Notes: generated by a model from the sequence alone, not told the origin. DNA of 64,000 nucleotides from Streptomyces sp. NBC_01485 (GCF_036227125.1 NZ_CP109435.1:2294001-2358000), one strand, 5' to 3'; positions 34,793-45,699 are shown, counted from the stretch's first letter. Numbers and translations: made by a program.

Positions 34793-36454
34793 TCAGTGCT
34801 CGTGCCCGCCGGTCAGCTCGCGGTACTCCTCCGGCGTCGGCTTGGGTATGTGGCTGTCGGTCCCGAACACGGCCCGCGCCAGCCGCGCCCGCACCCGCTG
34901 GGCCACCGTGACCGGCCGCCGGACCCCGTTGTGGTCGACGAGCGGCCCGATCTCGTACGGCGGGGCCTGCTCGTGCTGGGTGAGGGTGAACAGCCGGGCC
35001 CGGTCCAGGGGTTCGTGGACCTCGACGTACTCGCCGTGCGGGAGGCGCTTGATGGTCCCCGTCTCCCGGCCGTGCAGCACCAGGTCCCGGTCCCGGCGCT
35101 GGAGTCCCAGGCAGATCCGCTTGGTGACCATGAAGGCGACGACCGGCCCGGCAAACACGGAGACCCGCACGAACCAGGTGATCGCGTTGATGGACAGATG
35201 CAGATGCGTGGCCACGATGTCGTTGCCGCCGCCGATCAGCAGCACCGCGTACAGCGTCAGCCAGGCCACGCCGAGGCCGGTGCGCACGGGCGCGTTGCGG
35301 GGCCGGTCGAGGATGTGGTGCTCCCGTTTGTCGCCGGTGATCCACGCCTCGGCGAACGGGTAGAGGCCGATGGCGAGCAGGATCAGCGGGAACAGCGAGA
35401 ACGGGATGAGGACGCCCAGCTCCAGGGTGTGACCCCAGGCGTTGATCTCCCAGCCCGGCATCACCCGGACCAGCCCCTCGGAGAAGCCGAGGTACCAGTC
35501 CGGCTGGGCGCCGGTCGTCACCAGGTCCGGCCGGTACGGTCCGAACGCCCACACGGGGTTGATGCTCGCGATCCCGCCCATCACCGCCAGCACGCCGAAG
35601 ACCAGGAAGAAGAACCCGCCCGCCTTCGCCATGTACACCGGCATGAAGGGCATCCCGACCACGCTCTTCTGGTCGCGTCCGGGCCCCGGGTACTGGGTGT
35701 GCTTGTGGAAGAACACCAGGATGAGATGGGCGACGACCAGCCCCAGCATGATCCCGGGCAGCAGCAGGACGTGGATCGGGAAGAACCGCGAGATGATGTC
35801 GTGGCCCGGGAACTCCCCGCCGAAGAGGAAGAACGACAGGTACGTCCCGACGATCGGGACGGACAGGATCGCGCCGTCGGCGAACCGGACGCCGGTGCCG
35901 GAGAGCATGTCGTCCGGGAGCGAGTAGCCGGTCAGCCCGGTGAGGATGCCGAGGAACAGCAGCAGCCAGCCGAACAGCCAGTTGACCTCGCGCGGCTTGC
36001 GGAACGCGCCGGTGAAGAACACCCGCATCATGTGCACGAGCATGCCGGTGACGAACACCAGCGCCGCCCAGTGGTGGATCTGCCGGATCAGCAGCCCGCC
36101 GCGCACGTCGAAACTGATGTGGAGCGTCGACTCGTACGCCTTCGTCATCACGACGCCGTTGAGCGGCGCGTACGAGCCGTGGTAGACGACCTCGGCGCTG
36201 CTCGGCTCGAAGAACAGGGTGAGGTAGACGCCGGTGAGGAGGAGGATCAGGAAGCTGTAGAGGCAGACTTCGCCGAGCATGAAGGACCAGTGGTCGGGGA
36301 ACACCTTGCGCAGGTTGGCCTTGGCCAGCGCGTACAGCCCGAGCCGTCCGTCGGCCCAGTCGGCGAGCCGCTCCCCCTTGCCGGGCCCATCACCCCCTGA
36401 CCCCGAACTCCCGCTGTCCACAACCCCGTTCACTGCTTGCGCGCCGTCACCCAT
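34793..36454 (-). CDS. Solitary QcrB-type cytochrome b subunit
   Basis: A 553-residue cytochrome b of the actinobacterial QcrB type. Heme ligands are visible as paired His: HISFDVRGGLLIRQIHHWAA with MLVHMMRVFF in helix B, and PIHVLLLPGIMLG with VAHLILVFFHKHTQ in helix D. The quinol-site PDWYLGF (PEWY in most homologues) is near residue 330, with about eight or nine membrane helices and a C-terminal cytoplasmic tail of about 110 residues. Normal qcrB lies in qcrCAB with ctaE; here no Rieske or cytochrome c gene is adjacent. It may be a paralogue serving a different complex or an alternative bc1. The ATG at 36454 has GGGAGG upstream. Confidence 0.88.
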   Translation of the reverse strand: MGDGAQAVNGVVDSGSSGSGGDGPGKGERLADWADGRLGLYALAKANLRKVFPDHWSFMLGEVCLYSFLILLLTGVYLTLFFEPSSAEVVYHGSYAPLNGVVMTKAYESTLHISFDVRGGLLIRQIHHWAALVFVTGMLVHMMRVFFTGAFRKPREVNWLFGWLLLFLGILTGLTGYSLPDDMLSGTGVRFADGAILSVPIVGTYLSFFLFGGEFPGHDIISRFFPIHVLLLPGIMLGLVVAHLILVFFHKHTQYPGPGRDQKSVVGMPFMPVYMAKAGGFFFLVFGVLAVMGGIASINPVWAFGPYRPDLVTTGAQPDWYLGFSEGLVRVMPGWEINAWGHTLELGVLIPFSLFPLILLAIGLYPFAEAWITGDKREHHILDRPRNAPVRTGLGVAWLTLYAVLLIGGGNDIVATHLHLSINAITWFVRVSVFAGPVVAFMVTKRICLGLQRRDRDLVLHGRETGTIKRLPHGEYVEVHEPLDRARLFTLTQHEQAPPYEIGPLVDHNGVRRPVTVAQRVRARLARAVFGTDSHIPKPTPEEYRELTGGHEH

Positions 36455-36552
36455 ACGTCGCCGCCTCCCCGTCGGACCGAGATCAGAGTGGCACGAAGCA
36501 CCCGCCACGCCAACAGCGCGAACAGAAGCCGGGAGCGGGAGTGGAGAGACGG

Positions 36553-37275
36553 TTACGGCCGTACGATCCCCGCCGCCCGTGCGGCCACCAGCCACTTGGG
36601 GAACTCCCCCACCAGCCGGTCGTACAGCTCCGCGTCCGCCGTCTTCGCCGGGTCCGAACCGGCGTGGAAGAACCCGGCGTTGTCGACCGCCCGCTTCTCC
36701 GGGACGGGCAGTTCGTCGAGCTTGCGCAGGAAGTCGAACTGCCTGCTGCCCCGGTCGCCGAAGCCGATGAACTGCCAGAACATCGGCAGCTTCGACGCCT
36801 TGCACAGATAGCGTTCCGCGGCGACCTTGTCGATCGGGCCGCCGTCGGTCTGGAACACGACGAACGCCGGGTCCGTCGAGCCGCTGTCGAGGTAGTGGTC
36901 GATGACGGCGTCCATGGCGACGTGGTAGCTCGTCTTGCCCATGTGGCCGAGCCCGGCCACGATGCTGTCCACCCGCCCCTGATGGTCGGCGAGGGCGATG
37001 TCGGTGACGGCGTCGACGTCCGTGGAGAAGACGACGACCGGCACCCGGCCGTCGTCGTCGAGGTGCGCGGACAGCCCCAACACCCGGTCGGCGAGCGCCT
37101 GCACGCTGCCGTCCCGGTAGTACGGCTTCATCGACCCCGAGTAGTCGACGACGAGGTAGACGGCGGCCCGCTGCCCGTCGAGACCGTGCTTCGCGAGTGA
37201 AACCCCGGCGCTCTTGTACAGGTTGACCAGCGCGGGCGCGGTCTCCAGGACCTTGGTGAGACTGATCGCGACCAT
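36553..37275 (-). CDS. VWA-domain protein (TerY/TerF-like)
   Basis: A 240-residue von Willebrand A-type protein. The MIDAS motif is VVDYSGSMKPYYRDGS (DxSxS) near residue 43, with the supporting Thr in GKTSYHVAMDAVID and Asp in FQTDGGPIDKVA. This arrangement with VSLAKHGLDGQRAAVYLVVD in the N-terminus resembles proteins of the tellurium-resistance (Ter) group, which act in cytoplasmic metal-responsive complexes. No other ter genes are present. It lies about 98 bp upstream of the cytochrome b gene on the same strand and may be co-transcribed with it. Confidence 0.85.
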   Translation of the reverse strand: MVAISLTKVLETAPALVNLYKSAGVSLAKHGLDGQRAAVYLVVDYSGSMKPYYRDGSVQALADRVLGLSAHLDDDGRVPVVVFSTDVDAVTDIALADHQGRVDSIVAGLGHMGKTSYHVAMDAVIDHYLDSGSTDPAFVVFQTDGGPIDKVAAERYLCKASKLPMFWQFIGFGDRGSRQFDFLRKLDELPVPEKRAVDNAGFFHAGSDPAKTADAELYDRLVGEFPKWLVAARAAGIVRP

Positions 37276-37337
37276 GGCGCACAGCCTCCCACACCGCCTG
37301 TGCCATGCCCCCTGTCCGTCCTTTTGTTCGTTCGCCG

Positions 37338-37374
37338 ACTAATTAGTATGGAATGACAAGGAAGATCACATTCC
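37338..37374. promoter_or_regulatory. Palindromes upstream of the chitosanase gene
   Basis: ACTAATTAGT (37338-37347) is a perfect 10-bp palindrome in an AT-rich patch. GGAATG (37350-37355) and CATTCC (37369-37374) form a second inverted repeat. They lie 19-55 bp before the chitosanase start and are candidates for a promoter/operator, for example for a CsnR-like repressor. Confidence 0.45.
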
Positions 37375-37392
37375 GGCCTTAAAGTGTGCGGC

Positions 37393-38205
37393 ATGAAACG
37401 TGCCGCCGCCCTGGTCTGCGTCGCCGTCGCGTCGACGGTGTACCTGCTCACCCCCGCCCAGCCCGCCCAGCCGACGGTCGGCGTCCGGGCGACCCCGCCG
37501 GGTCTCGCCGCCCCGGCGCAGAAGGAACTGGCCCAACAGATCGTGGCGAGCGCCGAGAACGGCACCCTGAACTGGCGCAGCGCGTACGGCTACGTCGAGG
37601 ACATCGGCGACGGCCAGGGCTACACGGCGGGCCTGATCGGCTTCTGCACCGGCACCCACGATCTGCTCACCCTCGTCGAGCAGTACACCCGCGCCCATCC
37701 GGACAACGCCCTCGCCCCCTACCTCCCGGCCCTGCGCCGGGTCGACGGCACCGACTCGCACGCCGGTCTGGACCCGGGTTTCCCGGCCGCCTGGCGGACC
37801 GAGTCGAGCGTGCCCGCCTTCCGGGCGGCGCAGGACGCCGAGCGCGACCGCGTCTACTTCAACCCGGCGGTGCGCCGCGGCCGGGCCGACGGTCTGGGCG
37901 CGCTGGGCCAGTTCATCTACTACGACGCCCTGGTCTTCCACGGCCCCGGCGCGGGCCCGACCAGCTTCGACGGCATCCGCGCCCGCGCCGTGCAGCAGGC
38001 CCGCACGCCCGCGCAGGGCGGCGACGAGGCCGACTACCTCGACGCGTTCCTCGACGCCCGCCGCCGCGCCATGCTGACCCGGCACCCCGGCATCGACACC
38101 TCCCGCGTCGACACGACCCAGCGCCGCTTCCTGCGCGACGGCAACCTCGACCTGCTTCCGCCGCTGCGGTGGCAGGTGTACGGCGAGACCTACCAGGTGC
38201 CGTAA
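37393..38205 (+). CDS. csn: Secreted GH46 chitosanase
   Basis: A 270-residue family 46 glycoside hydrolase that cleaves chitosan outside the cell. An N-terminal signal peptide (KRAAALVCVAVASTVYLL) precedes the catalytic domain. The general acid is Glu55 in SAENGTLNW and the base Asp73 in YVEDIGDGQGYTAG, exactly 18 residues apart as in the Streptomyces N174 enzyme (Glu22/Asp40). FCTGTHDLLTLV and FNPAVRRGRADGLGALGQFI are further conserved segments. A GTG nine bases upstream is an alternative start, but the ATG gives a normal signal peptide. It is convergent with gltD. Confidence 0.93.
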   Translation: MKRAAALVCVAVASTVYLLTPAQPAQPTVGVRATPPGLAAPAQKELAQQIVASAENGTLNWRSAYGYVEDIGDGQGYTAGLIGFCTGTHDLLTLVEQYTRAHPDNALAPYLPALRRVDGTDSHAGLDPGFPAAWRTESSVPAFRAAQDAERDRVYFNPAVRRGRADGLGALGQFIYYDALVFHGPGAGPTSFDGIRARAVQQARTPAQGGDEADYLDAFLDARRRAMLTRHPGIDTSRVDTTQRRFLRDGNLDLLPPLRWQVYGETYQVP

Positions 38206-38225
38206 ACGCTTCAGGTCCAGGGCGT

Positions 38226-38309
38226 CCGGGCATGCGGCGGCGCCTGCCCGGTCGTCCGGTCGGGGACTGTTGGGCAGGCGCTGCCTGTGTTCCGCACGCC
38301 TTTGTGCGG
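38226..38309. terminator. Hairpin cluster between csn and gltD
   Basis: Three inverted repeats lie between the convergent genes: CCGGGCA/TGCCCGG (38226-38232, 38245-38251), GCGCCTGCCC/GGGCAGGCGC (38240-38249, 38272-38281) and CCGCAC/GTGCGG (38292-38297, 38304-38309). The first two are mutually exclusive. They probably end transcription from both sides. Confidence 0.6.
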
Positions 38310-38329
38310 GACGTTCTACGGGGTGGCCG

Positions 38330-39790
38330 TCAGACCATCAGCGAGCGGTCCGTCGGGCGGATCGGGGCCGGCAGTTCGCTGGCGCCGGTCAGGAACCGGT
38401 CGACGCCGCGGGCGGCCGAGCGGCCCTCCGCGATCGCCCACACGATGAGCGACTGGCCGCGGCCCGCGTCACCGGCGACGTACACGCCCGGGACGCTGGT
38501 CTGGAAGTCGGCGTCGCGGGCGATGTTGCCGCGCTCGTCGAGGTCCAGGCCGAACTGCGCGACGAGGCCGTTGTCCTGGTCGGTGCCGGTGAAGCCCATG
38601 GCGAGGGTGACCAGTTGGGCGGGGATCTTGCGCTCCGTGCCCGGCTTCGGGGTCAGGCGGCCGTCGATGAACTCGACCTCGGTGAGGTGCAGCCACTGGA
38701 CGTTGCCGTCCTCGTCGCCCTCGAAGTGGGTCGTCGAGACGGAGTAGACCCGCTCGCCGCCCTCCTCGTGCGCGGAGGTGACCTTGTACAGCATCGGGAA
38801 GGTCGGCCACGGCTGACCCGGGCTGCGCTCCTCGCCCGGCCTCGGCATGATCTCCAACTGCGTGACGGAGGCCGCGCCCTGGCGGTGGGCGGTGCCCACG
38901 CAGTCGGCGCCGGTGTCGCCGCCGCCGATGACCACGACGTGCTTGCCCGCGGCCGAGATCGGGGAGGTGACGTAGTCGCCCTCCTGGACCTTGTTCGACA
39001 GGGGCAGGTACTCCATCGCCTGGTACACGCCCTTCAACTCCCGCCCGGGGACGGGGAGATCACGGGCGGTGGTGGCGCCGGCGGCGATGACGATCGCGTC
39101 GTAGCGCTTCTTCAGGTCGGTCGCCTTGAGGTCGCGGCCGATCTCGATGCCGGTACGGAAGCGGGTGCCCTCCGCGCGCATCTGCTCGATGCGGCGGTTG
39201 ATGTGCCGCTTCTCCATCTTGAACTCGGGGATGCCGTACCGCAGGAGGCCGCCGACGCGGTCCGCGCGCTCGTAGACGGCGACGGTGTGGCCGGCCCGGG
39301 TGAGCTGCTGGGCGGCGGCCAGGCCCGCCGGGCCCGAGCCGATGACCGCGACGGTCTTGCCGGACAGCCGCTCGGGGGCCTGCGGGGCGACGTCACCGGT
39401 CTCCCACGCCTTGTCGATGATCGAGACCTCGACGTTCTTGATGGTGACGGCCGGCTGGTTGATGCCCAGCACACACGCCGACTCGCACGGAGCGGGGCAC
39501 AGCCGGCCCGTGAACTCCGGGAAGTTGTTCGTGGCGTGCAGACGCTCCGACGCGGCCGACCAGTTCTCGCGGTAGGCGAAGTCGTTCCACTCGGGGATCA
39601 GGTTCCCCAGCGGACAGCCGTTGTGGCAGAACGGGATGCCGCAGTCCATGCACCGGCCGGCCTGCTTGCCGATGATCGGCAGCAGCGAGCCCGGGACGTA
39701 GACCTCGTTCCAGTCCTTCAGACGCACGTCGACGGGACGGGACCGGGCGACCTCACGGCCGTGGTTCAGAAAGCCCTTCGGGTCAGCCAT
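38330..39790 (-). CDS. gltD: Glutamate synthase small subunit
   Basis: A 486-residue NADPH-oxidising beta subunit of glutamate synthase. The N-terminal Fe-S region has [20 protein letters not shown] and [19 protein letters not shown]- and NADPH-binding Rossmann motifs follow at [20 protein letters not shown] and [20 protein letters not shown]. It feeds electrons to GltB for converting glutamine plus 2-oxoglutarate to two glutamates. It overlaps gltB by eight bases, so the two subunits are translationally coupled. Length is normal. Confidence 0.97.
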   Translation of the reverse strand: MADPKGFLNHGREVARSRPVDVRLKDWNEVYVPGSLLPIIGKQAGRCMDCGIPFCHNGCPLGNLIPEWNDFAYRENWSAASERLHATNNFPEFTGRLCPAPCESACVLGINQPAVTIKNVEVSIIDKAWETGDVAPQAPERLSGKTVAVIGSGPAGLAAAQQLTRAGHTVAVYERADRVGGLLRYGIPEFKMEKRHINRRIEQMRAEGTRFRTGIEIGRDLKATDLKKRYDAIVIAAGATTARDLPVPGRELKGVYQAMEYLPLSNKVQEGDYVTSPISAAGKHVVVIGGGDTGADCVGTAHRQGAASVTQLEIMPRPGEERSPGQPWPTFPMLYKVTSAHEEGGERVYSVSTTHFEGDEDGNVQWLHLTEVEFIDGRLTPKPGTERKIPAQLVTLAMGFTGTDQDNGLVAQFGLDLDERGNIARDADFQTSVPGVYVAGDAGRGQSLIVWAIAEGRSAARGVDRFLTGASELPAPIRPTDRSLMV

Positions 39791-42700
39791 TGGTCGCCGC
39801 CTCCATCATCTTCTCGGTGATCTCGGACTCGGAGAGTCCCGCCTGCTCGGCGGCGTCCTTGGCGGCGAGCACTGCCTTGTACGTGCGGGGGATGATCTTG
39901 CTGAAGCGCTCCACGGACGCGTCCCAGTCGGCGAGCAGCTTCTCGGCGACCGTCGAGGCGGTCTCCTCGGCGTGCCGGCGCACCACGTCGTGCAGCCACT
40001 GCCTGTCGGTGTCGTCCAGCGCCTCGACGGCGTCCAGGTTGCCGACGTTGACGTTGTCGCGGTTCAGGTCGATCACGTAGGCGACACCGCCGGACATGCC
40101 GGCCGCGAAGTTACGGCCCGTCTCGCCGAGGACCACCGCGCGGCCGCCGGTCATGTACTCGCAGCCGTGGTCGCCCACGCCCTCCGAGACGACCGTCGCA
40201 CCCGAGTTGCGGACGCAGAACCGCTCACCGGTCCGCCCGCGCAGGAACAGTTCGCCGCCGGTCGCGCCGTAGGCGATGGTGTTGCCCGCGATGGTGGAGA
40301 ACTCGGCGAGGTGGTCGGCGCCCCGGTCCGGGCGGACGACGACCCGGCCGCCGGAGAGACCCTTGCCGACGTAGTCGTTGGCGTCGCCCTCCAGGCGCAG
40401 CGTGACGCCGCGCGGGAGGAAGGCGCCGAAGGACTGGCCGGCGGAGCCGGTGAAGGTGATGTCGATGGTGTTCTCGGGCAGGCCCGCACCGCCGAACTTC
40501 TTCGTCACCTCGTGGCCGAGCATGGTGCCGACCGTGCGGTTGATGTTGCGGATGGAGACCTGGGCGCGCACCGGCTGGGCGTCGGTCGCGGAGTCCGCGG
40601 CCAGGGCGTCGGCGGCGAGCTTGATCAGCTCGTTGTCGAGCGCCTTCTCCAGGCCGTGGTCCTGTGCGATGACCTGGTGCAGGGCCGCGCCCTCGGGCAG
40701 CTCGGGCACGTAGAAGAGGGGGGCCAGGTTGAGGCCCTGCGCCTTCCAGTGGTCGACGGCGCGCTCGACGTCGAGGACCTCGGCGTGGCCGACGGCCTCC
40801 TCGATCGAGCGGAAGCCCAGCTCGGCCAGCAGCTCGCGGACCTCTTCGGCGATGAACCTGAAGAAGTTCACGACGTACTCGGCCTTGCCGGCGAACCGGT
40901 CGCGCAGCACCGGGTTCTGGGTGGCGATGCCGACGGGGCAGGTGTCCAGGTGGCAGACGCGCATCATGACGCAGCCGGAGACGACGAGCGGCGCGGTCGC
41001 GAAACCGAACTCCTCGGCGCCCAGCAGCGCGGCGATGATCACGTCACGGCCGGTCTTGAGCTGGCCGTCGGTCTGCACGACGATGCGGTCGCGCAGGCCG
41101 TTGAGCAGCAGCGTCTGCTGGGTCTCGGCGAGACCGAGCTCCCAGGGGCCGCCCGCGTGCTTCAGCGAGGTGAGCGGCGAGGCGCCCGTACCGCCGTCGT
41201 GGCCGGAGATGAGCACGACGTCCGCGTGCGCCTTCGACACACCCGCGGCGACCGTGCCGACGCCGACCTCCGAGACCAGCTTCACGTGGATCCGCGCCTG
41301 CGGGTTCGCGTTCTTCAGGTCGTGGATGAGCTGGGCCAGGTCCTCGATGGAGTAGATGTCGTGGTGCGGCGGCGGGGAGATGAGGCCCACGCCCGGGGTG
41401 GAGTGCCGGGTCTTGGCGACCCACGGGTACACCTTGTGGCCGGGCAGTTGGCCGCCCTCGCCGGGCTTGGCGCCCTGGGCCATCTTGATCTGGATGTCGT
41501 CCGCGTTGACCAGGTACTCGGACGTGACGCCGAAGCGGCCGGAGGCGACCTGCTTGATGGCGCTGCGCCGGGCCGGGTCGTACAGCCGGTCCGCGTCCTC
41601 GCCGCCCTCACCGGTGTTGGACTTGCCGCCCAACTGGTTCATGGCGATGGCGAGGGTCTCGTGCGCCTCCAGGGAGATGGAGCCGTACGACATGGCGCCG
41701 GTGGAGAAGCGCCTGACGATCTCGGAGACCGGCTCGACCTCGTCGATCGAGATCGGCTCGCGGCCGGACTTGAAGCCGAAGAGCCCGCGCAGCGTCATGA
41801 GGCGCTCGGACTGCTCGTTCACCCGGTCCGTGTACTTCTTGAAGATGTCGTAGTCGCCCGCGCGCGTCGAGTGCTGGAGGCGGAAGACCGTCTCCGGGTC
41901 GAACAGGTGCGGCTCGCCCTCGCGGCGCCACTGGTACTCGCCGCCTATCTCCAGGGCGCGGTGCGCGGGCGCGATGCCGCTGGCCGGGTACGCCTTGGCG
42001 TGGCGGGCGGCGACCTCCTTGGCGATGACGTCGATGCCGACGCCGCCGATCTTGGTGGCGGTGCCGTTGAAGTACTTCTCGACGAAGGCGTCGTCGAGCC
42101 CGACGGCCTCGAAGACCTGGGCGCCGCGGTAGGAGGCGACGGTCGAGATGCCCATCTTGGACATGACCTTCAGGACGCCCTTGCCGAGCGCGTAGATCAG
42201 GTTGCGGATCGCCTGCTCGGGCTCCAGGCCGCTGATGAAGGTGCCCGCGCGCAGCAGGTCCTCCGCCGACTCCATCGCCAGGTACGGGTTGACGGCGGCG
42301 GCGCCGAAGCCGATCAGCAGGGCCACGTGGTGGACCTCGCGGACGTCGCCGGCCTCGACCAGCAGGCCCACCTCGGTGCGCTGCTTGGTGCGGATGAGGT
42401 GGTGGTGGACGGCCGCGGTGAGCAGCAGCGACGGGATCGGCGCGTGCTCGGCGTCCGAGTGCCGGTCCGACAGGACGATGAGCCGGGCGCCGTTGTCGAT
42501 GGCGGCGTCGGCCTCGGCGCAGATCTCCTCGAGGCGGGCGGCGAGGGCCTCGCCGCCGCCGTGCACCCGGTACAGGCCGGAGAGGGTGGCGGCCTTGAAG
42601 CCGGGCATGTCGTTGTCGGCGTTGATGTGGATGAGCTTGGCCAGCTCGTCGTTGTCGATGACCGGGAACGGCAGGGTGACCGTCCGGCAGGACGAGGCGC

Positions 42701-44414
42701 TCGGCTCGAGCAGGTTGCCCTGCGGGCCGAGGGAGGAGCGCAGGGAGGTGACCAGCTCCTCCCGGATCGCGTCCAGCGGCGGGTTGGTGACCTGCGCGAA
42801 CAGCTGGGTGAAGTAGTCGAAGAGGAGCCGGGGGCGGGCGGAGAGCGCGGCGATGGGCGAGTCGGTGCCCATCGAACCGATCGGCTCGGCGGCGGACTTG
42901 GCCATCGGGGCGAGCAGGACGCGCAGCTCTTCCTCGGTGTAGCCGAAGGTCTGCTGGCGGCGGGTGACCGAGGCGTGCGTGTGCACGATGTGCTCGCGCT
43001 CGGGCAGGTCGACGAGTTCGATCTCGCCGGCCTCGAGCCACTCGGCGTACGGCTTCTCGGCGGCGAGGGCCGCCTTGATCTCGTCGTCCTCGATGATGCG
43101 GTGCTCGGCGGTGTCGACGAGGAACATCTTGCCGGGCTGCAGACGGCCCTTGCGGACGACCTTGGCGGGGTCGATGTCCAGGACGCCGACCTCGGAGCCG
43201 AGGACGACGAGGCCGTCGTCGGTGACCCAGTAGCGGCCGGGACGCAGACCGTTGCGGTCGAGGACCGCGCCGACCTGGACGCCGTCGGTGAAGGTGACGC
43301 AGGCCGGGCCGTCCCAGGGCTCCATCATCGTGGAGTGGAACTCGTAGAAGGCGCGCCGGGCCGGGTCCATGGAGTCGTGGTTCTCCCACGCCTCCGGGAT
43401 CATCATCAGCACGGAGTGCGGCAGCGAGCGGCCACCGAGGTGGAGCAGTTCGAGCACCTCGTCGAAGGACGCGGAGTCGGAGGCGTCCGGCGTACAGACC
43501 GGGAAGATCCGCTCGATGGACTTCTCGTCCTGCCCGCTGTGCCCATGGTCGGCAGAGCCGAACAGATCCGAGACGAGCTGCGACTCGCGGGCGCGCATCC
43601 AGTTGCGGTTGCCCTTGACGGTGTTGATCTCACCGTTGTGCGCGACGAAGCGGTACGGGTGGGCGAGCGGCCACGACGGGAAGGTGTTCGTCGAGAAGCG
43701 CGAGTGGACGAGCGACACGGCCGAGGCGAAGCGGCGGTCGGACAGGTCCGGGAAGAAGGGCTCGAGCTGGCCGGTGGTCAGCATGCCCTTGTAGACGATC
43801 GTCCGCGCGGACAGCGAGGGGAAGTAGACGCCGGCCTCGCGCTCGGCGCGCTTGCGCAGCACGAACGACTTGCGGTCGAGGTCGATGCCCGTGGCGGGCT
43901 CGGCCGCGCCGTCGGCCACGAAGACCTGGCGGAAGGCGGGCATCGTGGAGCGGGCGGTGGCGCCGAGGAGTCCCGGGGCGACCGGGACCTCACGCCAGCC
44001 GAGGACGGTGAGGCCCTCGTCGGCGGCGATCGTCTCGATCTGTGAGACGGCGTCCTGCATGCCGTCCTCGGGGAGGAAGGCGATACCGACGGCGTAGCCG
44101 CCGGCCTCGGGCAGCTCGAAACCGGCCACCTCACGGAAGAAGGCGTCGGGGACCTGGGTGAGGATGCCCGCGCCGTCGCCGGAGTCCGGCTCGGAGCCGG
44201 TGGCGCCACGGTGTTCGAGGTTGCGCAGAACGGTGAGCGCCTGCTCGACCAGCGTATGGCTCGCCTCGCCGGTGAGGTTCGCAACGAAGCCGACGCCACA
44301 GGCGTCGTGCTCGTTGCGGGGGTCGTACATACCCTGCGCAGCAGGGCGAGCATCCATGAAAGACCAGTTCTGGCCATTCGCGGAATGCTGGGACGGCTGG
44401 CGCGGCGTACGCAT
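39783..44414 (-). CDS. gltB: Glutamate synthase large subunit
   Basis: A 1543-residue ferredoxin/NADPH-type glutamate synthase alpha subunit. The N-terminal glutamine amidotransferase nucleophile is the Cys in [14 protein letters not shown] at residue 39, so a propeptide of 38 residues must be removed. The central domain, the FMN/3Fe-4S synthase domain with [40 protein letters not shown] and the C-terminal beta-helix GXGXG repeats (for example [14 protein letters not shown]) follow. The ATG at 44414 gives the propeptide; a second ATG nineteen codons later is possible. A 416-bp non-coding leader separates it from the next gene upstream. Confidence 0.97.
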   Translation of the reverse strand: MRTPRQPSQHSANGQNWSFMDARPAAQGMYDPRNEHDACGVGFVANLTGEASHTLVEQALTVLRNLEHRGATGSEPDSGDGAGILTQVPDAFFREVAGFELPEAGGYAVGIAFLPEDGMQDAVSQIETIAADEGLTVLGWREVPVAPGLLGATARSTMPAFRQVFVADGAAEPATGIDLDRKSFVLRKRAEREAGVYFPSLSARTIVYKGMLTTGQLEPFFPDLSDRRFASAVSLVHSRFSTNTFPSWPLAHPYRFVAHNGEINTVKGNRNWMRARESQLVSDLFGSADHGHSGQDEKSIERIFPVCTPDASDSASFDEVLELLHLGGRSLPHSVLMMIPEAWENHDSMDPARRAFYEFHSTMMEPWDGPACVTFTDGVQVGAVLDRNGLRPGRYWVTDDGLVVLGSEVGVLDIDPAKVVRKGRLQPGKMFLVDTAEHRIIEDDEIKAALAAEKPYAEWLEAGEIELVDLPEREHIVHTHASVTRRQQTFGYTEEELRVLLAPMAKSAAEPIGSMGTDSPIAALSARPRLLFDYFTQLFAQVTNPPLDAIREELVTSLRSSLGPQGNLLEPSASSCRTVTLPFPVIDNDELAKLIHINADNDMPGFKAATLSGLYRVHGGGEALAARLEEICAEADAAIDNGARLIVLSDRHSDAEHAPIPSLLLTAAVHHHLIRTKQRTEVGLLVEAGDVREVHHVALLIGFGAAAVNPYLAMESAEDLLRAGTFISGLEPEQAIRNLIYALGKGVLKVMSKMGISTVASYRGAQVFEAVGLDDAFVEKYFNGTATKIGGVGIDVIAKEVAARHAKAYPASGIAPAHRALEIGGEYQWRREGEPHLFDPETVFRLQHSTRAGDYDIFKKYTDRVNEQSERLMTLRGLFGFKSGREPISIDEVEPVSEIVRRFSTGAMSYGSISLEAHETLAIAMNQLGGKSNTGEGGEDADRLYDPARRSAIKQVASGRFGVTSEYLVNADDIQIKMAQGAKPGEGGQLPGHKVYPWVAKTRHSTPGVGLISPPPHHDIYSIEDLAQLIHDLKNANPQARIHVKLVSEVGVGTVAAGVSKAHADVVLISGHDGGTGASPLTSLKHAGGPWELGLAETQQTLLLNGLRDRIVVQTDGQLKTGRDVIIAALLGAEEFGFATAPLVVSGCVMMRVCHLDTCPVGIATQNPVLRDRFAGKAEYVVNFFRFIAEEVRELLAELGFRSIEEAVGHAEVLDVERAVDHWKAQGLNLAPLFYVPELPEGAALHQVIAQDHGLEKALDNELIKLAADALAADSATDAQPVRAQVSIRNINRTVGTMLGHEVTKKFGGAGLPENTIDITFTGSAGQSFGAFLPRGVTLRLEGDANDYVGKGLSGGRVVVRPDRGADHLAEFSTIAGNTIAYGATGGELFLRGRTGERFCVRNSGATVVSEGVGDHGCEYMTGGRAVVLGETGRNFAAGMSGGVAYVIDLNRDNVNVGNLDAVEALDDTDRQWLHDVVRRHAEETASTVAEKLLADWDASVERFSKIIPRTYKAVLAAKDAAEQAGLSESEITEKMMEAATNG

Positions 44415-44830
44415 CGGCTCTCCCGTCGTCGTCTCAAGTGGCTGGGGATCCCTCCCAGGCTCTTAAGGCTCTGGGGGAGATTGCTTGCGAAGGGACGACG
44501 TTGGCCCTCTGCGTGACTGCAAAATTTCGTGCAGGTTACATGATGGAGCGGTTCTCGGGAACCGGATGCTCCGTTCCAACATGCGGACGCCACGGGCTCG
44601 CGACAGGGGTGTCCCGCACGTGGCTGAAAGTATGTGGGGACCGGACGGAACGAGATCGGTCAGATCGGTGCCCGTCGGTCCGGAAGGCGGGGCGAGCGGC
44701 GTCGTCCGCCCCGCGAGTGCGCCGCAGGCTTCATTGCCCACAGCGCTTACGGCTCATGCCCACTGGTCAAGCATCCGAAACCAGTCGGTAACGGCTACTT
44801 ATACGGCCCAACGCATAAATAGCATCCGAC
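44415..44830. other. Non-coding region upstream of gltB
   Basis: 416 bp between gltB (start 44414) and the VIT gene (stop 44831), both minus strand. GGGAGAG lies just before the gltB start. An AT-rich segment at about 44790-44825 reads GCCGTATAAGTAGCC on the minus strand and is a promoter candidate, leaving a leader of several hundred bases. Small forward and reverse frames here have no coding signal. A weak hairpin around the CTTAAG at 44461-44466 was noted, but no known riboswitch was recognised. Confidence 0.5.
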
Positions 44831-45562
44831 CTATCCTACGGCCGTTCCGAACAAACCGCCCAGGGCGTACGTCACACCCGCCGCCGCACCCCCGAGCACG
44901 AGCTGCCGCAGCCCGCTGAACCACCAGGTCCGCGCGGTCACCCGGGCCACCACCGCGCCGCAGCCGAACAGCCCGGACAGCGCCAGCAGCACGGCCGGCC
45001 ACAGCGAGGCGGCCCCCAGCAGATACGGCAGGACGGGCAGCAGCGCGCCCAGCGCGAACGCCCCGAAGCTCGACACGGCGGCGACCAGCGGCGAGGGCAG
45101 GTCCGACGGATCGATGCCCAGCTCCTCACGGGCGTGTATCTCCAGCGCCTGTTCGGGATCGCGCGAGAGCTGCCGCGCGACCTGCCGGGCCAGCGCGGGC
45201 TCGACCCCCCGGGACACGTACAGCGCGGCGAGCTCGGCCTCCTCGTCCTGCGGATGCTTCCGCAGCTCCGCCCGCTCCACGTCCAGCTCGGCCTCGACGA
45301 GTTCGCGCTGCGAGGCGACGGAGGTGTACTCACCGGCCGCCATGGAGAAGGCCCCGGCGGCGAGACCGGCCAGGCCGGTGACGACGATGACCTGCGGCCC
45401 GACCGCCCCGCCGGCCACGCCGGTCATCAGGGCGAGGTTGGAGACCAGGCCGTCCATCGCCCCGAACACGGCGGGCCGCAGCCAGCCTCCGTTGACATCG
45501 CGGTGCGTGTGGTTGTCACGGTGCGCCTCGTGCAGCGCGGCTTCGGTCTCGATGATGGCCAT
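44831..45562 (-). CDS. VIT1/CCC1-family Fe(II)/Mn(II) transporter
   Basis: A 243-residue membrane protein of the VIT1/CCC1 family. FGAMDGLVSNLALMTGVAGG and GAFSMAAGEYTSVASQRELV are the family's first helices with metal-site residues, followed by a cytoplasmic helical metal-binding domain rich in Glu (about residues 85-150) and three C-terminal helices. It should export or compartmentalise iron or manganese. The ATG at 45562 is preceded by GGGGGACC. A sequence close to an IdeR/DmdR iron box lies about 120 bp upstream, which would fit iron-responsive expression. Confidence 0.9.
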   Translation of the reverse strand: MAIIETEAALHEAHRDNHTHRDVNGGWLRPAVFGAMDGLVSNLALMTGVAGGAVGPQVIVVTGLAGLAAGAFSMAAGEYTSVASQRELVEAELDVERAELRKHPQDEEAELAALYVSRGVEPALARQVARQLSRDPEQALEIHAREELGIDPSDLPSPLVAAVSSFGAFALGALLPVLPYLLGAASLWPAVLLALSGLFGCGAVVARVTARTWWFSGLRQLVLGGAAAGVTYALGGLFGTAVG

Positions 45563-45680
45563 GAGGTCCCCCAGGGGGCTTCGGACAGCTTCAGATAGCT
45601 GAGGCAAAGCTAAGTTTGGATTGATTCCACTTTTCGACAGAACCGAAGATACGCCGGTGAATCCCCTCCCGCCAGAAAGG

Positions 45681-45699
45681 AAAGGCTGGGCTAACCTGC
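45681..45699. promoter_or_regulatory. Iron-box-like sequence upstream of the VIT gene
   Basis: AAAGGCTGGGCTAACCTGC matches 13 of 19 positions of the DmdR/IdeR iron box TTAGGTTAGGCTAACCTAA, including 13 of the central 15. It lies between the divergent VIT transporter and the ADP-ribosylglycohydrolase operon, 119 bp from the former and 153 bp from the latter. Confidence 0.45.

Noticed and set aside
39972..44045. A 1357-codon plus-strand open frame opposite gltB
   Set aside because: It is a mirror of gltB codon usage in high-GC DNA; its Val/Gly/Asp/Arg composition is typical of antisense shadows and no family motif is seen.
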